Positions 43,601-51,925 of a stretch of DNA of 64,000 bases are shown here, piece after piece. Origin of the DNA: Mixophyes australis (lineage: Eukaryota > Chordata > Amphibia > Anura > Limnodynastidae); the NCBI GenBank assembly GCA_036250195.1, contig JAVHZZ010000006.1, positions 76,137,369 to 76,201,368 on the forward strand. The letters run 5' to 3'. A program made the position numbers and the translations under genes. Within the stretch, counting starts at the first letter, position 1, and each line of letters opens with the position of its first letter. A model generated the notes under the pieces. It searched no databases. It was not told the origin of the DNA and saw only the letters and a list, made by a program, of their open reading frames with translations.

Positions 43601-44598
43601 AATTATCCTCTAGGACACATGCAGTAAAATACAAGCATGTGAAGTAATGGGCGTAACACTATATTCCACCCCCAAGCCAAGTAACACATTGTCTACACAC
43701 ATGAGCATATAGCTTGTCCATGTGTTAATAACTAGTGACATCGCTGAAACATGAGGCACAAAATAGCTGTGCTCACTGTGTGTAGGTAGTAGGAATGTTT
43801 TAATATTTGACATTAAAGGCTAACAGGCAAAGAAAGGTGTCTCCATTAATATAGCCAGTTACTTTACCTCTTTGACAACAGGGTATTATGGTAAGGGGTT
43901 CACAACATTACACACTATGAAAAACCATACCTCCCAATTGTGCCTAATCATATATTGTATTTTTACTGGATTCCAGTAAGGACTTCAGATAATCAGGAAG
44001 TAGGAGATCAAACTAAAAGCAGTTTGGGGAGTCATTTCTTGTTTCTCAGTGTGATATGTTTCTTTGTAGGGTTACCTACAAAAGGATGATGTTTTGCAGC
44101 TCTGTCCAGAAATTATTTGAAATTTGGTCCCATTGGTCCCTGGACTTAAAGAGTTCTGAGAATATTTAACATTCTAATCACTTTCATTTGAAATGGGAGA
44201 TTAAAACGTTTTGTTTTTTCTTTTCAGGCAATTCTGATATCCAGATACAAATAGAAGGTTACAACTTTTCCCTTGTAGTGAAAGAAGCAGAGAACATCCC
44301 AGGTGACCTGATGGAAGCCCAGGATGCCATGGCAAAGCTGAGTCGGGCAACCAAGCTTCTCATTGGAATCCAGACTAAACTGAGTGGCATGGTGTTCTCT
44401 GTGGCCCAGGAAAAGACTGAGATGGCTAATAAAATACAGGAGACAAATACTGGGTACTTGGATCGGATACGTCTAGCGGACAACCTTGATGAGAACCTAA
44501 AAAACATAGACAGAGCTAAACAACTATCTAAAGAGTATGAACAAGAAGCCAACAATGTGCTCATGGAAATAGCAGCTATTGCTGGTGCTACAATCTGA
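28583..44598 (+). CDS. Four-exon host gene, 220-residue Cys-rich/coiled-coil protein
   Basis: Coding exons 28583-28633, 34897-34942, 36255-36449 and 44228-44598 total 663 nt. They join in phase (0, 1, 1) with GT-AG borders at every intron and end at TGA 44596-44598. The first ATG (CC-ATG-T, 28583) begins MSCFSCFGCC; four cysteines in ten residues suggest S-palmitoylation and membrane attachment (inference). Residues 33-98 contain a VVRKVNVAPYDEKF stretch and a helical segment. Residues 110-220 are helical and charged (SRATKLLIGIQ, EKTEMANKIQE, NLDENLKNIDRAKQLSKEYE), consistent with a coiled coil, and end in a small hydrophobic tail IAAIAGATI. There is no transmembrane segment and no enzyme motif. 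I do not recognise the family; function unknown. AATAAA at 44797 follows. Introns are 6.3, 1.3 and 7.8 kb and full of transposons. Confidence 0.75.
29877..30180 (-). pseudogene. Penelope-like reverse transcriptase fragment
   Basis: From about 30170 the minus strand reads FILTHNHFWFENKHYLQVRS, then TAMRTKFAPIYANIFMSRWE, and LWRRFIDDILFIWKG (about 29975-30020). The T-x-F-A-P-x-Y-A-N block followed by W-R-R-(F/Y)-I-D-D-I-L-F-I-W is diagnostic of Penelope/Poseidon-type reverse transcriptases and holds the catalytic D-D pair. The frame stays open for 83 codons after the Met at 30109, but the upstream fingers, the thumb and the GIY-YIG endonuclease are missing. It is a truncated copy in the opposite orientation to the host gene. 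Confidence 0.8.
29877..30590 (-). mobile_element. Penelope-like retroelement fragment with 14-bp duplication
   Basis: The direct repeat AGAAGTAGGAATAA flanks it at 29863-29876 and 30591-30604, and the outer GC-rich repeat reads on smoothly across it. The contents include a reverse transcriptase piece on the minus strand. Target duplications of this length are compatible with Penelope-like elements. Confidence 0.7.
31520..31860. repeat. Degenerate minisatellite of GGGCC(N)nGCCC palindromes
   Basis: About 14 units of 20-28 bp, each centred on a small inverted repeat such as GGGCCTTATGCCC, GGGCCTTGTGCCC or GGGCTCTGAGCCC, separated by (T)GACTA- or ACTAACT-like spacers. Confidence 0.8.
33125..33417. 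mobile_element. Non-autonomous hAT element (293 bp)
   Basis: Ends CATACTTGCCAA and ...TTGGTAAGTATG, flanked by an exact 8-bp duplication GAATAAGG (33117-33124 and 33418-33425). The interior is GC-rich (CCCGGGCTCCCGGG, GGCCCCGCCCCC). It is the same family as 43132-43413. Confidence 0.92.
33430..34620. other. Intronic, no gene recognised
   Basis: 34200-34430 has several loose copies of an ATTGCCCC(C)ATAAT-type motif with AT-rich spacers. 34440-34610 contains AAACCGCC-type inverted motifs that may be an old MITE. The rest is unassigned. Confidence 0.4.
34622..34797. mobile_element. Palindromic MITE, copy 2
   Basis: The best preserved copy: AGGGGTATATTTACTAAACT on the left is mirrored by AGTTTAGTAAATATACCCCT on the right. 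Between them the AAAAAGTGGAGATGTTGCC arms and an AATCTGATTGGTTGCTATAG arm are also inverted. The flanking trinucleotide TAA on both sides may be a 3-bp duplication. It lies 99 bp upstream of exon 2. Confidence 0.9.
34897..34942 (+). CDS. Exon 2 of the four-exon gene
   Basis: Acceptor TTTATTTGCAG|AAT and donor ACAG|GTATGC. Fifteen full codons (NEPLSKGLRIPRQVT) plus one nucleotide; phase 0 in, phase 1 out. It is too short to stand alone but links exon 1 and exon 3 exactly in phase. Confidence 0.65.
35831..36171 (+). mobile_element. tRNA-derived SINE with V-SINE/HE1-type core, near full length
   Basis: The head has an A-box-like TGGCTCAGTGGT and a B-box-like GAGATCAATTCC. The core GAGTTTGTATGTTCTCCCC, GTTTGCGTGGGTTTCCCC and GGGTGCTCTAGTTTTCTCCC is the pattern of HE1/V-SINE families. 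The body has GGTTAATTGGCTGCTAAC and (TGTC/GT)n, and the tail is GGCGCTATATAAATAAATGG then (TAA)n. It ends 84 bp before exon 3. Confidence 0.9.
36255..36449 (+). CDS. Exon 3 of the four-exon gene
   Basis: Strong acceptor: a T-rich tract then CCAG|TTCTAG at 36254/36255. Donor CATA|GTAAGT at 36449/36450. 195 nt, phase 1 in and phase 1 out. It encodes residues 33-97 of the predicted protein, including KGDELVVRKVNVAPYDEKF and a helical AELYNKQMEYHVTMKNSL. Confidence 0.85.
36490..38390. other. Intronic, no gene recognised
   Basis: 36660-36800 has C-rich runs and TTTAATAAAGAC-like motifs. 37620-37810 is strongly purine-rich (AG-rich). No further exon was recognised. Confidence 0.45.
38400..39227 (+). 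mobile_element. Candidate solo LTR
   Basis: CT-rich sequence, two CCATCTTGG(C/A)T blocks (about 38591 and 38683), TATAAAA at 38778-38784, then a CCGGTTCCAGCATTC-type array (38920-39070) and an end GGCGTGACA. The layout resembles the gypsy LTR ends in this window, which also end CGTGACA. The left boundary and flanking duplication were not found. Confidence 0.35.
38920..39070 (+). repeat. Short tandem array of CATTC(C/T)GGTTCCAG units
   Basis: About nine imperfect 15-22-bp units (CAGCATTCTGGTTCCAG, CAGCATTCCGTTTACAG, CCATTCCAGCAATCC). Confidence 0.6.
39361..39511. mobile_element. Palindromic MITE, copy 3 (shortened centre)
   Basis: It shares TTTACTAAAATGCAGGTTTG, GGAGATGTTACCTGTAGC and the mirrored GCTATAGGCAACATCTCC, CAGTTTAGTAAAT with copies 1 and 2. 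The loop region is about 25 bp shorter. Confidence 0.85.
39584..39830 (-). repeat. SINE/LINE-like dispersed repeat with TGATGATGA tail
   Basis: It starts ATCATCATTGCCTTTTTATA and has a TAGCGCTGGACAGACAG core and AGCCCTGCTCGTGAGAGC near the other end. The TGATGA tail on the minus strand suggests a retroposed repeat. The family is not named. Confidence 0.45.
39840..41580. other. Intronic, no gene recognised
   Basis: AT-rich, only short chance frames. Confidence 0.5.
41583..41790 (+). mobile_element. Fragment related to the 16855-18645 element
   Basis: CCTGATTCATTAAGCAATGT is followed by CTGCCCATGCCC, ACAGACTATACACC, GGGACACTTAC and GGGCGGAATGCGG in the same order as at 16855-17030 (there CTGCGCATGCCC, GGACTATACGTC, GGACACTTCTG, GGGCGGAATAGGG). 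Confidence 0.6.
42144..42230. mobile_element. Partial hAT element, left end only
   Basis: CAGGGGAGGGCTGGCAGACT then TAGCCCGGGGGGGCAAG matches the left part of 47058-47222. The right end is not found. Confidence 0.6.
42545..42865. mobile_element. Terminal-inverted-repeat element (321 bp)
   Basis: GGGCCTGATTTTGAGTTAGG, AGCAAAGTAAAGAAAAGGAG on the left are mirrored on the right (CTCCTTTTCTTTGCTTTCCT, CCTAACTCAAAATCAGGCCC) for about 50 bp. A GTTTTGCCC / ATGGTTTG pair extends this weakly. The target duplication is not clear. Confidence 0.75.
43132..43413. mobile_element. Non-autonomous hAT element (282 bp)
   Basis: Ends CATACTTGCCAACTC and ...ATGTTGGCAAGTATG, flanked by an exact 8-bp duplication GGATAATG (43124-43131 and 43414-43421). 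It is in the same family as 33125-33417 (shared GCATTTTGCG(A/T)GAGTCTCC, GAGTGTGGCAATCT, AAACGCCGCAATT). Confidence 0.92.
44228..44598 (+). CDS. Exon 4 (last coding) of the four-exon gene
   Basis: Acceptor CTTTTCAG|GCAAT at 44227/44228 after a T-rich tract. The open frame runs to TGA at 44596-44598. It encodes residue 98 (split codon) to 220: NSDIQIQIEGYNFSLVVKEA, then a long amphipathic helix region. This exon is much the best supported by length and composition. Confidence 0.88.
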
Positions 44599-44796
44599 AG
44601 GAACGGACTGTGGTAAGGAACAGATGCAACCCAACCAACAGCAAATTGTTTAAGTTGTTAAACAGTTAAAACTGCTTCGATTCAAGTAGGTTCCAAATTC
44701 CATTAGTGGTGTGAACAGTATATTACTTCAAAGCATGACAAACAGCTTTTGCTACTGATATATTCTAATACCAACATGCATTTAAACAAACAAATG

Positions 44797-44802
44797 AATA
44801 AA
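44797..44802 (+). terminator. Poly(A) signal AATAAA of the four-exon gene
   Basis: AATAAA about 200 nt after the stop codon. This is the nearest canonical signal downstream. Confidence 0.5.
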
Positions 44803-46760
44803 GTAGCACCCAGAAGACAAAGGGGTTCATTGACTACAGCACTACACTCTCTCAAAACCACTAGTGTTGTATGTGATTACTACTTTAGTGAGTGCCAGTA
44901 GCATGTTATACTTATCTCAATATTTTTTTGAACAATAAATGAACATATTTGAAATGACTGTCAGTAAATAGACTAACAGTTGACAACCATAAATATGTTC
45001 CATGGTAAATATGTTATTCATTTTTCTATGCAACATTCCACTAACCAATATGTTATCCATGGCAAGGTTATTAACAAGTGTAACTAATATGATGTGTATG
45101 GTAAGTGTATTTATGAAAAATAACAATTCTAATACTGTTTTGAATACCAGAGAGCATACAGATGTCTGCCGAGGGGGCAAATAATTAACAATGATGCATT
45201 AGATGAATAATATATGGGATAATACATCTCTACTGTAAATTAAAGGGATATTAAAAAAAATTGAGTGGTTCTATGCTCACATAAAAGCCCAGAGCTGTAG
45301 CCAGAGCACTTTTAAACAGGTCTCAGAATTCAGAGGAGACTTCTAACATACAGAATAATTTACAGTAGGGGTGCGGTATTCCTTATAATACTCTGAAGTG
45401 ATGACATCAGAACTTACTGTTTTTTTATATACAGAATCTTATACATGTATCAATATTATTTGTGTATTAAAGGGATACTGCTACTACAGGCTGCCTGCAA
45501 AAGAGAATATATCACTCCAGCAAAATGTTTTATCTTTACACAATTGGCACCAGTGTATTTAATGTGTCCTCTAGTAACATTAGTATTGCTACTAGTCCAT
45601 CACGCTGGACCGGCTGCTCCTTAATCTTGTTTTCACTTTACTGGAGCCAACTGAGCCATGAGCAGACATGGATATATATTGTAGTTGCCAACATTTAAAT
45701 ATAATTCCTTGGTTCAGTTTGTGACCAGACAGGTGGAGTCAAGTGCAATACGCATGGTGCAGTCTAATCTGGCCATAGTGTTCTACAATCCCCATCATAT
45801 GTTCTCTGGACATTGTTATTTTGCCATTTGTTGTATGTAATTACACAATGTAATACATTACATAGCAAATAATAAAATACAAAGGATATGCATCCAATAT
45901 ATAAAATAAAAGGAATTGTACTGTATACCTTACAATTAAAGTTAAAACAGCAAATATTTAATGACTGGCACTGCCCCGGACAATTAGGCAACTGTCAGTG
46001 ATCTATATAACATGGTGTCAGGGACAGTAAGGGATGTGCCTTAGTGGTCTAGAGCTATCCTACCCGTCAGTAATGAGAATTGTCAGATATGCAGCAAATA
46101 CCTAAAATCAAGTTTATGCTACATAAAACAAGGCTGCCATAATTTGACACCTCTGAATTCGTTCCTATGTGGCCAAAATTAACAAAATTGATATGCCACT
46201 CAGCATTTGGACTAAGTAGCAGGAGTTGCCCATGTGTTGCCTCTTTAAATCGTGTCTGGCCTCCCCTGAAGGGCAAGAACCAATCATCTCCTTGATTGGC
46301 CTGTGTGTTCTCATTCAGCAGGTCAGATATAACTTGACTAGTGAGAAAAAAAAATGATGTGTTTTTGTGGACAGAAATACAATACATAATAATTGTAATA
46401 AAGTAGTAGAAAATGACAGAAAGTACAATACATTCATTTTGTAAAAGAAGAAGCAAATGCCTTCATTAGATGTAAAGATATATTATGAAAGAGTGGAGAG
46501 CTGGTAGTTCCTGAACTATATTGTATAAATGTACAGATGTTCATTACAATGGTCTGTATATTTTGCCAGTAAAGAATGTATCTTTTTAGTGTACATATCA
46601 CATACTTTCTGTGTGACCCTCACTGTGATTTTTCCATACTGTCTGTCTGGTGTTTGCTATATCAATTAAATGTTATTTTATTGACCATGTGTCTTTCCTG
46701 TAGAGAAATTCCTGTGGAGAAATTCTAATAGATGTAAGAAAAATGAATTTCTTTATATTG
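44803..46760. other. Downstream flank, no gene recognised
   Basis: AT-rich 3' flank of the four-exon gene. No exon or nameable repeat, apart from the possible exon that begins at 46764. Confidence 0.45.
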
Positions 46761-46763
46761 TAG

Positions 46764-46873
46764 ACCAGGAAGAGTCACGAGTCGATTCTCCAGCAATCCG
46801 GACATATGTCAAAATTGACAAGGAACTGGAAATAAATCAATATCTGATCAAAGTGGAAATCATTTTTGTATAG
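46764..46873 (+). CDS. Possible additional exon (C-terminal or 3' untranslated)
   Basis: Acceptor-like TTTCTTTATATTGTAG precedes an open frame with hydrophilic codons (QEESRVDSPAIRTYVKID, then KELEINQYLIKVE) ending at TAG 46871-46873. The incoming phase would be 1, the same phase as the donor of exon 3, so an alternative splice skipping exon 4 is formally possible. AATAAA lies inside it (46831). A GTAAGG donor also exists just after the exon 4 stop (44613), so it could instead be a 3' untranslated exon. It may be chance. Confidence 0.25.
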
Positions 46874-47057
46874 TTACATGATTAGTAAAGTTGAAAAAGA
46901 CACAGGTCCGACAAGATGAACTTTTCATAAGTTCTGCAAAAAACCCTATGTGCCAGTTGTCAAATTAGCTTCAGAGAGCTAACGTGACCCCTAATATACT
47001 AATTTCCTGGATCAATAACACCAACAATATCCTCTACTAATTATACCTACCAATCCC

Positions 47058-47222
47058 CAGGGGAGGGCTGACAAATTTTAGCCCGGGGGGCAAGACTCGC
47101 CTTTTAGGAACATTTTAAAGGACAAAAATGCAGTTGGCCCAGTGACCCAGCCCAAGGTAGCCCACTATGGGCCCAGCGCAGGGGGCAGATGCCCCCCTGG
47201 GCCCCAGTCCAGCCTTCCCCTG
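47058..47222. mobile_element. Short hAT element (165 bp)
   Basis: Ends CAGGGGAGGGCTGAC and ...AGTCCAGCCTTCCCCTG. Flanks CCAATCCC (47050-47057) and CCAATACC (47223-47230) agree at 7 of 8 bases. Confidence 0.8.
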
Positions 47223-47230
47223 CCAATACC

Positions 47231-49594
47231 ATATTTGTTGTAAGAAAGGCATCTGATCCATCCTTAAATTCTGTTAAGAAAATTGACCTCACCACCTTTT
47301 GTAGTAAAAAATGCCACAGCATTACCACCCTTCCTATTCTCAAGGGGACAATTGATAATCCCTTGTACTATATATGGTTTTTGGTTCTAAAGGTTATTTA
47401 GATAAATAATTGCATTGGCCTGGCATTTAGTAATACACAGTGGAATATATTTATACACAGACACTAAGGAAGTGGCGGTATGGAAGTTTAGAAGTGGCAG
47501 TATGGAATATGAATGGAATTAGATAGTTTTGCAATGAAGACAGTAAGAGAAGTGGCGGTATGGCGTACTACTGTGTACCAGCCCACTTCCAGCGCTGGTT
47601 GGTTATACGTATTAACTAGGTCACCTCTAAGGCAACTTTTTTTCAACAAACCTAGTTTTTCTAAGCTCTCTGTACAATTTAACCTTTCCATTCACGTTAT
47701 TAATGAAGTTGTACATTTCATAAAGTAGCTAGCACATCTATTAAGTTCTATTGATATGATTATACATTTGCGTATAAATGTATTGTTTTGACATATATAT
47801 CTAACTATGTAAACAATAAAGGCTTGTTCTAGAAATAGAAATTTTGAAGAGCAAATTTTATGTGTTTCTGCTATGTTAAGATCAATTATGTTTAATAGGT
47901 GCCTTTTTTTTAATCATTTTTAGAGTTATCTATAGTAATATAAATAATAAACTATAATTAAGGAAAGGGATAACAAAGAACAAATATTCACTTCACTCAC
48001 TGATACGCTAAATGCAAAAAGAATTCTATTTGGTTACAAATCAGTATCTTGCTAAATGACAGAACATAAACCCAGTATATTCTATTTTTAGTGTTATATC
48101 TTGGGGACTTTTGGAACTGTGATCTGCATTATAAGCTGCATTCTAACTTTGCCCACCATTGGAAGTCAGTGATTATGTTTTTGAAATCTAGTCCTGCTTC
48201 ACCAAAGATTTGACGAATAAAGTCCAATGGAGAATCTGACCAATCACAGTGAATGGAAGAGAAAGATGGCAACTAGCTAGAATCAACAATTGCCAAATGT
48301 CTATACCCGTAAATTTACATGTACATAGCCTTAAATAAGCAACTCTTAAATAACCCTACCTTGTACTAGGGGAAACATGGATATGTTCTCTGTGGGAATG
48401 TCTGTGACTAATACTATTAGTAGTCCAGACTGCTGAACACTATAATGCACACTGCATTTGGTCTCTATATAGCTGTGTAAACCATACTGCAGAGTTGATG
48501 TTTATAGTTGTTTTTATTCTCTACACAATATTTCAACCTTACTACATAGCCCTATTGTCAGAATACATAATGCATCTGGAGAACATATATCCCATATAAT
48601 GTACAGTGGTAGTGTCATATTGCACTTTATTGAAGCAAAATAGATTTGTATGTCATTTTTTTCCAGTTTAAAAATGCCCTTATCTTCACAGTCTTATCCT
48701 GGTTAAAACTCAAATAAATTGTGACAATTGTGCTACTTAATTGGAGTAAAATGTGTTTAAACTGTGAACAGATAAATCAGACAATGGTACAGTACAGAGT
48801 TTGGTAAGAAATATGAATTGTAATTCACTGGTCCAAATTGTTAGCTCACAAATTTCAAGTATGCATTTGGGTGAATCGGTACAATTCATAATTCTGGAAT
48901 TTTATATATCTGTAGTCATCATGAAGTTGGACACAGCATGAGGCACTAAAGAATGTTGCTTGTTATGTGCCAGTGAGCCATAGACCTAAAGCCACATAAG
49001 TATTAGACAATTTTCTCTGATAATTTGAATGTCAGCAGTAATGTTCCCTAGGGATCCATGGGTAAGATTAAATTGAACAAGCAATGTGGAAATCCCAATG
49101 TGTGGTAATACAGTAAACATAAATAAACACAAAGATTATTGTTTTTATTCCACAATGTATCATGGTTTTTCAGTTTGCGTTGAACATTTATAGAAAATCA
49201 TAAATAACCTTGCTTAGCCTAAATTATATATTCTCTTCAACGAAAAGGATAGGCACATTGCACACTGTGGAGGTAGCCATTTTGTGGGTTGAACTAATAT
49301 TCCTACGACATCACTGAGGTACACTGAGCCTCTGCATCTCCAGTGAAAATAAAAGGATGCGTTCTCAGGAAAAACATAGGTACATGAAATGCTGACATTG
49401 TTTATTCTCAGGTGTCTGTCACTTACACACATTGGTGGCAGCCATTTTGTGCCTCAGTAGTGTTACTAGTTCCTAGAGAATTGACAACCTGCAGTTTCAG
49501 ACATATTTGTTCAGTGCACAAAATGCCTACCTTCAATGTATAAGCAACAGGTTCTTTCAGGATAGTGTGTTAAACTGATAGTCCTCCAAAGAGA
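47231..49594. other. No gene recognised
   Basis: AT-rich intergenic sequence with no exon or repeat I can name. GTGGC(G/A)GTATGG occurs three times at 47472-47560. Confidence 0.5.
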
Positions 49595-49599
49595 AATAG

Positions 49600-50367
49600 T
49601 GTCACACGCCGGACTCCCGCTGTCTCTCCGGGAGCCGGCGCCTGTCCCCGCTGACTCTGGAGGTCTCCTCCACCAGGATCCCCCCTGTTTAACAAAACTC
49701 ACTTACCTGGTTCCACGCCGCTGCCACCGTCCAGCGCTGTCTGTTCCCCTCTTCCGTTCAGCGCTCAGTGTCCTGCGCATGCGCAGAGCTGTCTAGTCCT
49801 TTTCTGTGCTCTCACTGCCCTCTATTGGCTGCCTAATAGGAACTGCACTATATCTAAACCCTATGACCAGAACTCAATGCTGGTTCTTTCAGTCAGTCCC
49901 TGACTCTAGTATTGGATACAGCTCCTGTGTTTTACTCCTCTCCGAGGTTCCAAGCCGCTATTCCTCCGGGAACACCACCTCTGGTGGCTACGCTACCGAA
50001 GCTCCGGTCAGCACCCCCCAAGTGGCAACTATATTCTACGTCTGCAAGCCAACTTCCGAGTATCTACGTTGCAGTATCTCCCTGCTATTTCCACTCCCAA
50101 GTGGCAACGTCGCTAAAACATCACCGGCATCATCTCTATCAAGTGGCAAGTTTATCCCTAATTGATTCTACGCTCTCTCTATTGTGGTTCACTGGGAACT
50201 TCCTTAGGGGACCGCGACCTGCAAGTGGAAGCCGCAAAAGCCCATATTCCCTTGCGGGAATCACTGGTGAACACCTTTCACTTGTTAGACTCCGCGCCCC
50301 TAGCGAGAGTAACGCCAATCCTGGCTGAAGTACTAGGATCCGGTTTTAACCCTACTGGTACGTGACA
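49600..50367 (+). repeat. 5' LTR of the Ty3/gypsy element
   Basis: Starts TGTCACACGCCGG and ends GGTACGTGACA. It contains a palindromic TGCGCATGCGCA (about 49774-49785), CTATTGGCT (a CCAAT box on the minus strand), TATA (49849-49852), and a predicted transcript start near 49879. No AATAAA was seen. Open frames inside it are not genes. Confidence 0.95.
49849..49888 (+). promoter_or_regulatory. LTR promoter: TATA and predicted transcript start
   Basis: TATA at 49849-49852 lies 30 bp before 49879, where GCTGGTTCTT (49879-49888) begins. That decamer is the reverse complement of 50370-50379, the primer-binding site position. The 30-bp spacing supports 49879 as the 5' end of the RNA. Confidence 0.6.
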
Positions 50368-50369
50368 CT

Positions 50370-50379
50370 AAGAACCAGC
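50370..50379 (+). other. Primer-binding site, predicted self-priming type
   Basis: AAGAACCAGC begins 2 nt after the 5' LTR and is complementary over 10 bp to the predicted 5' end of the element's own RNA. It does not start with TGG, which tRNA-primed elements show. Tf1/sushi-group elements are known or predicted to prime from their own folded RNA 5' end. Confidence 0.6.
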
Positions 50380-50380
50380 C

Positions 50381-51307
50381 ATGTCAGATCCTGATAGAGA
50401 ACCTTCCGCCAAGGATATGCTTCAACACTTGGTTGGAAGAGTGGAGCGCCAAGATGCGGTTCAGATGCAACTTTTACAATGTCTGCAAACTCTGGCTACC
50501 CGTTTAAGCGCACTACAGGTGGCTCCGCCTCAGCCGGCTATTCAACCACAACCACAAGTCGCTGAGGGTCCTCCTGCAGCTGCTTCCTCTCTGCGTTTGC
50601 CAACTCCCTCCAAATTCGATGGTGACCCTAACTCCTGCCGTGGTTTTTTAAATCAATGCTCCATCCAGTTTGAGTTATTACCTCAGAATTTTCCTACCTC
50701 CAGGTCTAAAGTGGCTTATATGGTCTCACTCCTATCCGGCCAAGCCCTAGCATGGGCCTCTCCTCTATGGGAGCGTAATGACGAACTCCTCAATGATGTT
50801 ACAGCCTTCACCTCAGCATTCCGGAGGATTTTTGACGAACCAGGACGAGTAACATCTGCTGCTACAAGCATCCTAAGACTCCGTCAGAACTCACGGTCTG
50901 TGGCTCAATACGTTATTGAGTTTCAGACTCTATCCTCCGAACTCCAGTGGAATGATGAGGCGCTTGTCGCTGCCTTTTGGCAAGGGCTGTCAGAGAAAAT
51001 CAAGGATGCCCTTTCGACTCAAGAATTACCTCCCACCTTAGACGCATTAATTTCTCTCTGCAACCGGGTAGATCTCCGGCTTCGGGAAAGATCGTCCGAG
51101 AAAGACTTTCCTAGACGTACTACCCTCCGGCTAGCTCCTTGCTTTCAGCCACCCACGTCTACGGATGAGCCTATGCAACTGGGGCGCTCCCGTTTAACTC
51201 CGGATGAAAGGGAGAGAAGGATGAAAAACAAATTATGCCTATATTGTGGAGATTCTGGTCACCTCCTGGTTTCTTGCACCCGGCGTTCGGGAAACGACAA
51301 ACCCTAG
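50381..51307 (+). CDS. gag: gag (capsid/nucleocapsid) of the Ty3/gypsy element
   Basis: 308 residues from ATG, only 13 nt after the LTR, to TAG. The N-terminus (MSDPDREPSAKDMLQHLVGR) is helical, followed by a proline/glutamine-rich linker. The capsid-like region holds FDGDPNSCRGFLNQCSIQFE (about residues 78-97) and FWQGLSEKIKDAL, as in retrotransposon gag families. A CCHC zinc knuckle CLYCGDSGHLLVSC (C-x2-C-x4-H-x4-C, about residues 285-298) binds RNA. Full length and uninterrupted; the length is normal for sushi-type gag. It forms the particle that packages element RNA in the cytoplasm. The protease frame overlaps its 3' end in -1. Confidence 0.93.
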   Translation: MSDPDREPSAKDMLQHLVGRVERQDAVQMQLLQCLQTLATRLSALQVAPPQPAIQPQPQVAEGPPAAASSLRLPTPSKFDGDPNSCRGFLNQCSIQFELLPQNFPTSRSKVAYMVSLLSGQALAWASPLWERNDELLNDVTAFTSAFRRIFDEPGRVTSAATSILRLRQNSRSVAQYVIEFQTLSSELQWNDEALVAAFWQGLSEKIKDALSTQELPPTLDALISLCNRVDLRLRERSSEKDFPRRTTLRLAPCFQPPTSTDEPMQLGRSRLTPDERERRMKNKLCLYCGDSGHLLVSCTRRSGNDKP

Positions 51308-51925
51308 CCTGCACTGGAGAGGTCAGTCTGGGGACTTTTACTTCCTCTCCAACTTCTTTTCCAGATCTAACCTGTTCTTTTCCTGTCACCTTGCATCTAC
51401 TTTCAGGGCCCAGGTCGTCCAAAGCCTTGTTGGATTCAGGAGCAGCTGAGAACTTTATATCACAATCGTTAGTAACACAACTTGCGCTGCCCACTGTTGC
51501 GCTGAGGAGGCCCATGGCCACTACTGGCATCGATGGCTCCCGTCTCCCTCACGGCAGTATTCTTAGACGTACCAAACCTATCTCCATGCAAGTGGGGGCC
51601 CTCCACTGGGAAAAAATTTCCTTTCTCGTCCTGCCATTGACCATCAGCCCAATCATCCTTGGATTACCATGGCTCCATCTTCATTCACCCCATCTGGATT
51701 GGCCCTCATCACAAATCATCGCATGGGGCCCAGCATTCTCTCACCACTGCCTGACACCAGTCAAGCCTCTCGGCTTCACGCAAATTCCAGAACCCACTAC
51801 GGTTATCCTACCGCACCAGTATTCTTCGTTTGTGGATGTCTTCTCCAAAGTCTCTTCCGAGCGTCTACCACCCCACCGACCTTGGGACTGTCCCATCGAT
51901 CTCCTTCCGGGGAAAACCGAGTCTA
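51235..51925 (+). CDS. pol: Protease region of pol (-1 frame relative to gag)
   Basis: The frame is open across the gag end, from 51235 to a stop at 52038. The aspartic protease active site LLDSGAAENFIS is at about 51427-51462 (D-S-G in place of D-T-G, usual in this group), and the second block IILGLPWL (about 51655-51680) corresponds to the I-L-G-x-x-W/F-L segment. The sequence then runs into the reverse transcriptase N-terminal region until about 51920, where homology moves to another frame. Either a -1 frameshift or a gag stop change is needed to express it. I give only the part that is homologous to pol and not the unrelated tail to 52038. Confidence 0.85.

Noticed and set aside
49806..50365. 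Several 67-138-codon frames inside the 5' LTR (repeated at 54811-55370 in the 3' LTR)
   Set aside because: Duplicated LTR sequence; GC-rich, overlapping frames without domains.
51669..51919. First ~80 codons of the long pol frame from its first ATG
   Set aside because: In this stretch the homologous protease/linker sequence is in another frame; the ATG at 51669 is only the first Met of an open frame.
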